DNA from: Bryobacterales bacterium
GTDB taxonomy: Bacteria > Acidobacteriota > Terriglobia > Bryobacterales > Bryobacteraceae
Length of the DNA: 5,675 nt
Direction of reading: 5' to 3'
NCBI GenBank assembly: GCA_003132905.1
Contig: PKZC01000282.1
Location: forward strand, 463 to 6,137
Shown here: positions 5,499 to 5,675 of the stretch, in pieces
Numbering within the stretch: position 1 is the first letter of the stretch
How the letters are laid out: the number at the start of each line of letters is the position of its first letter
The notes under the pieces: model-generated
What the model saw: the letters and a program-made list of their open reading frames with translations, nothing else
The model's database searches: none
Told to the model about the DNA's origin: nothing
Position numbers and translations under genes: made by a program

Positions 5499-5675
5499 GT
5501 TGTTGTACTTCCTTTTTCTGCCGCAGGGTCTCCTTCAGGCGGCTAATTTTGGTGGCGACGTTGGTCTCGCTGATTCCCAGAATGGCGGCTGTTTCCTGGT
5601 AATTGTTCCCGTCCAGATACAGGATCACGAGCGCCTTGTTGAGCGGATCGAGATCTTCGATCCATCGATAAAGCG
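5485..5675 (-). CDS. ECF-type RNA polymerase sigma factor, C-terminal fragment (region 4)
   Basis: The minus strand from 5673 to the TGA at 5487-5485 encodes the last 62 residues of a sigma-70 family factor. LYRWIEDLDPLNKALVILYL begins region 4, and QETAAILGISETNVATKISR (about residues 26-45 of the fragment) is its helix-turn-helix, which contacts the -35 promoter element. A short basic tail (LRQKKEVQQHGTR) ends the protein. Region 2 and the start lie beyond the right edge, so the subfamily cannot be set. The final codons overlap the start of the four-TM gene by 14 nt (ATG inside CAACATGGAACTCGATGA). This is the usual arrangement for a sigma factor and its membrane regulator in one operon. 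Confidence 0.9.
   Translation of the reverse strand, partial: LYRWIEDLDPLNKALVILYLDGNNYQETAAILGISETNVATKISRLKETLRQKKEVQQHGTR
5508..5513 (-). promoter_or_regulatory. Shine-Dalgarno of the four-TM gene
   Basis: AGGAAG on the minus strand lies 9 nt before the ATG at 5498 and inside the end of the sigma-factor gene. It is the only strong Shine-Dalgarno seen at a start in this window, and it fixes the start of the four-TM protein. Confidence 0.7.

Overview
The window is a GC-rich bacterial fragment with tightly packed genes. Nothing in it looks like a phage, IS element, CRISPR array or RNA gene. Protein style points to Acidobacteriota (Terriglobia-like): a DsbA-family protein with a DsbC-like N-terminal module, a PA-M28-PDZ peptidase, and an ECF sigma factor followed by a four-helix membrane protein that begins MELDELREKW. 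This placement is an inference from protein families, not from a marker gene.

Left part (1-1217, minus strand). The window opens in the 5' end of uvrA (nucleotide excision repair), which runs off the left edge. Behind it (120-254) is an intergenic stretch with a perfect 14-bp rho-independent terminator. That terminator ends the next minus-strand gene, a 320-residue membrane-anchored protein. Its C-terminal domain is a GGDEF fold with a ruined active site (AYDEF, first metal Asp replaced by Ser) but an intact RxxD I-site at the canonical spacing. It looks like a c-di-GMP-binding or scaffold protein rather than a diguanylate cyclase.

Middle (1218-4851, plus strand). A 200-bp divergent promoter region separates the GGDEF-like gene from a three-gene plus-strand cluster. 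The first gene is a secreted DsbA-family thiol oxidoreductase (CPNC active site). Directly after its stop codon (TAAATG) starts a secreted M28 zinc aminopeptidase with a PA insert and a C-terminal PDZ domain. After 17 bp comes an unrecognised 211-residue cytoplasmic protein. Both divergent genes have a TACAAT box only 5-9 nt upstream of ATG and no Shine-Dalgarno, which suggests leaderless or near-leaderless transcripts.

Right part (4800-5675, minus strand). The 3' end of an ECF-type sigma factor (region 4) overlaps by 14 nt the start of a four-TM protein, probably its membrane regulator. That gene converges on the unrecognised plus-strand gene, and their coding ends overlap by 52 bp.

The most interesting signals are the degenerate GGDEF protein, the paired TACAAT boxes next to start codons, the secreted oxidoreductase/peptidase pair in which the peptidase has no cysteine at all, and the sigma/membrane-protein pair. 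No wholly new multi-gene system is evident.
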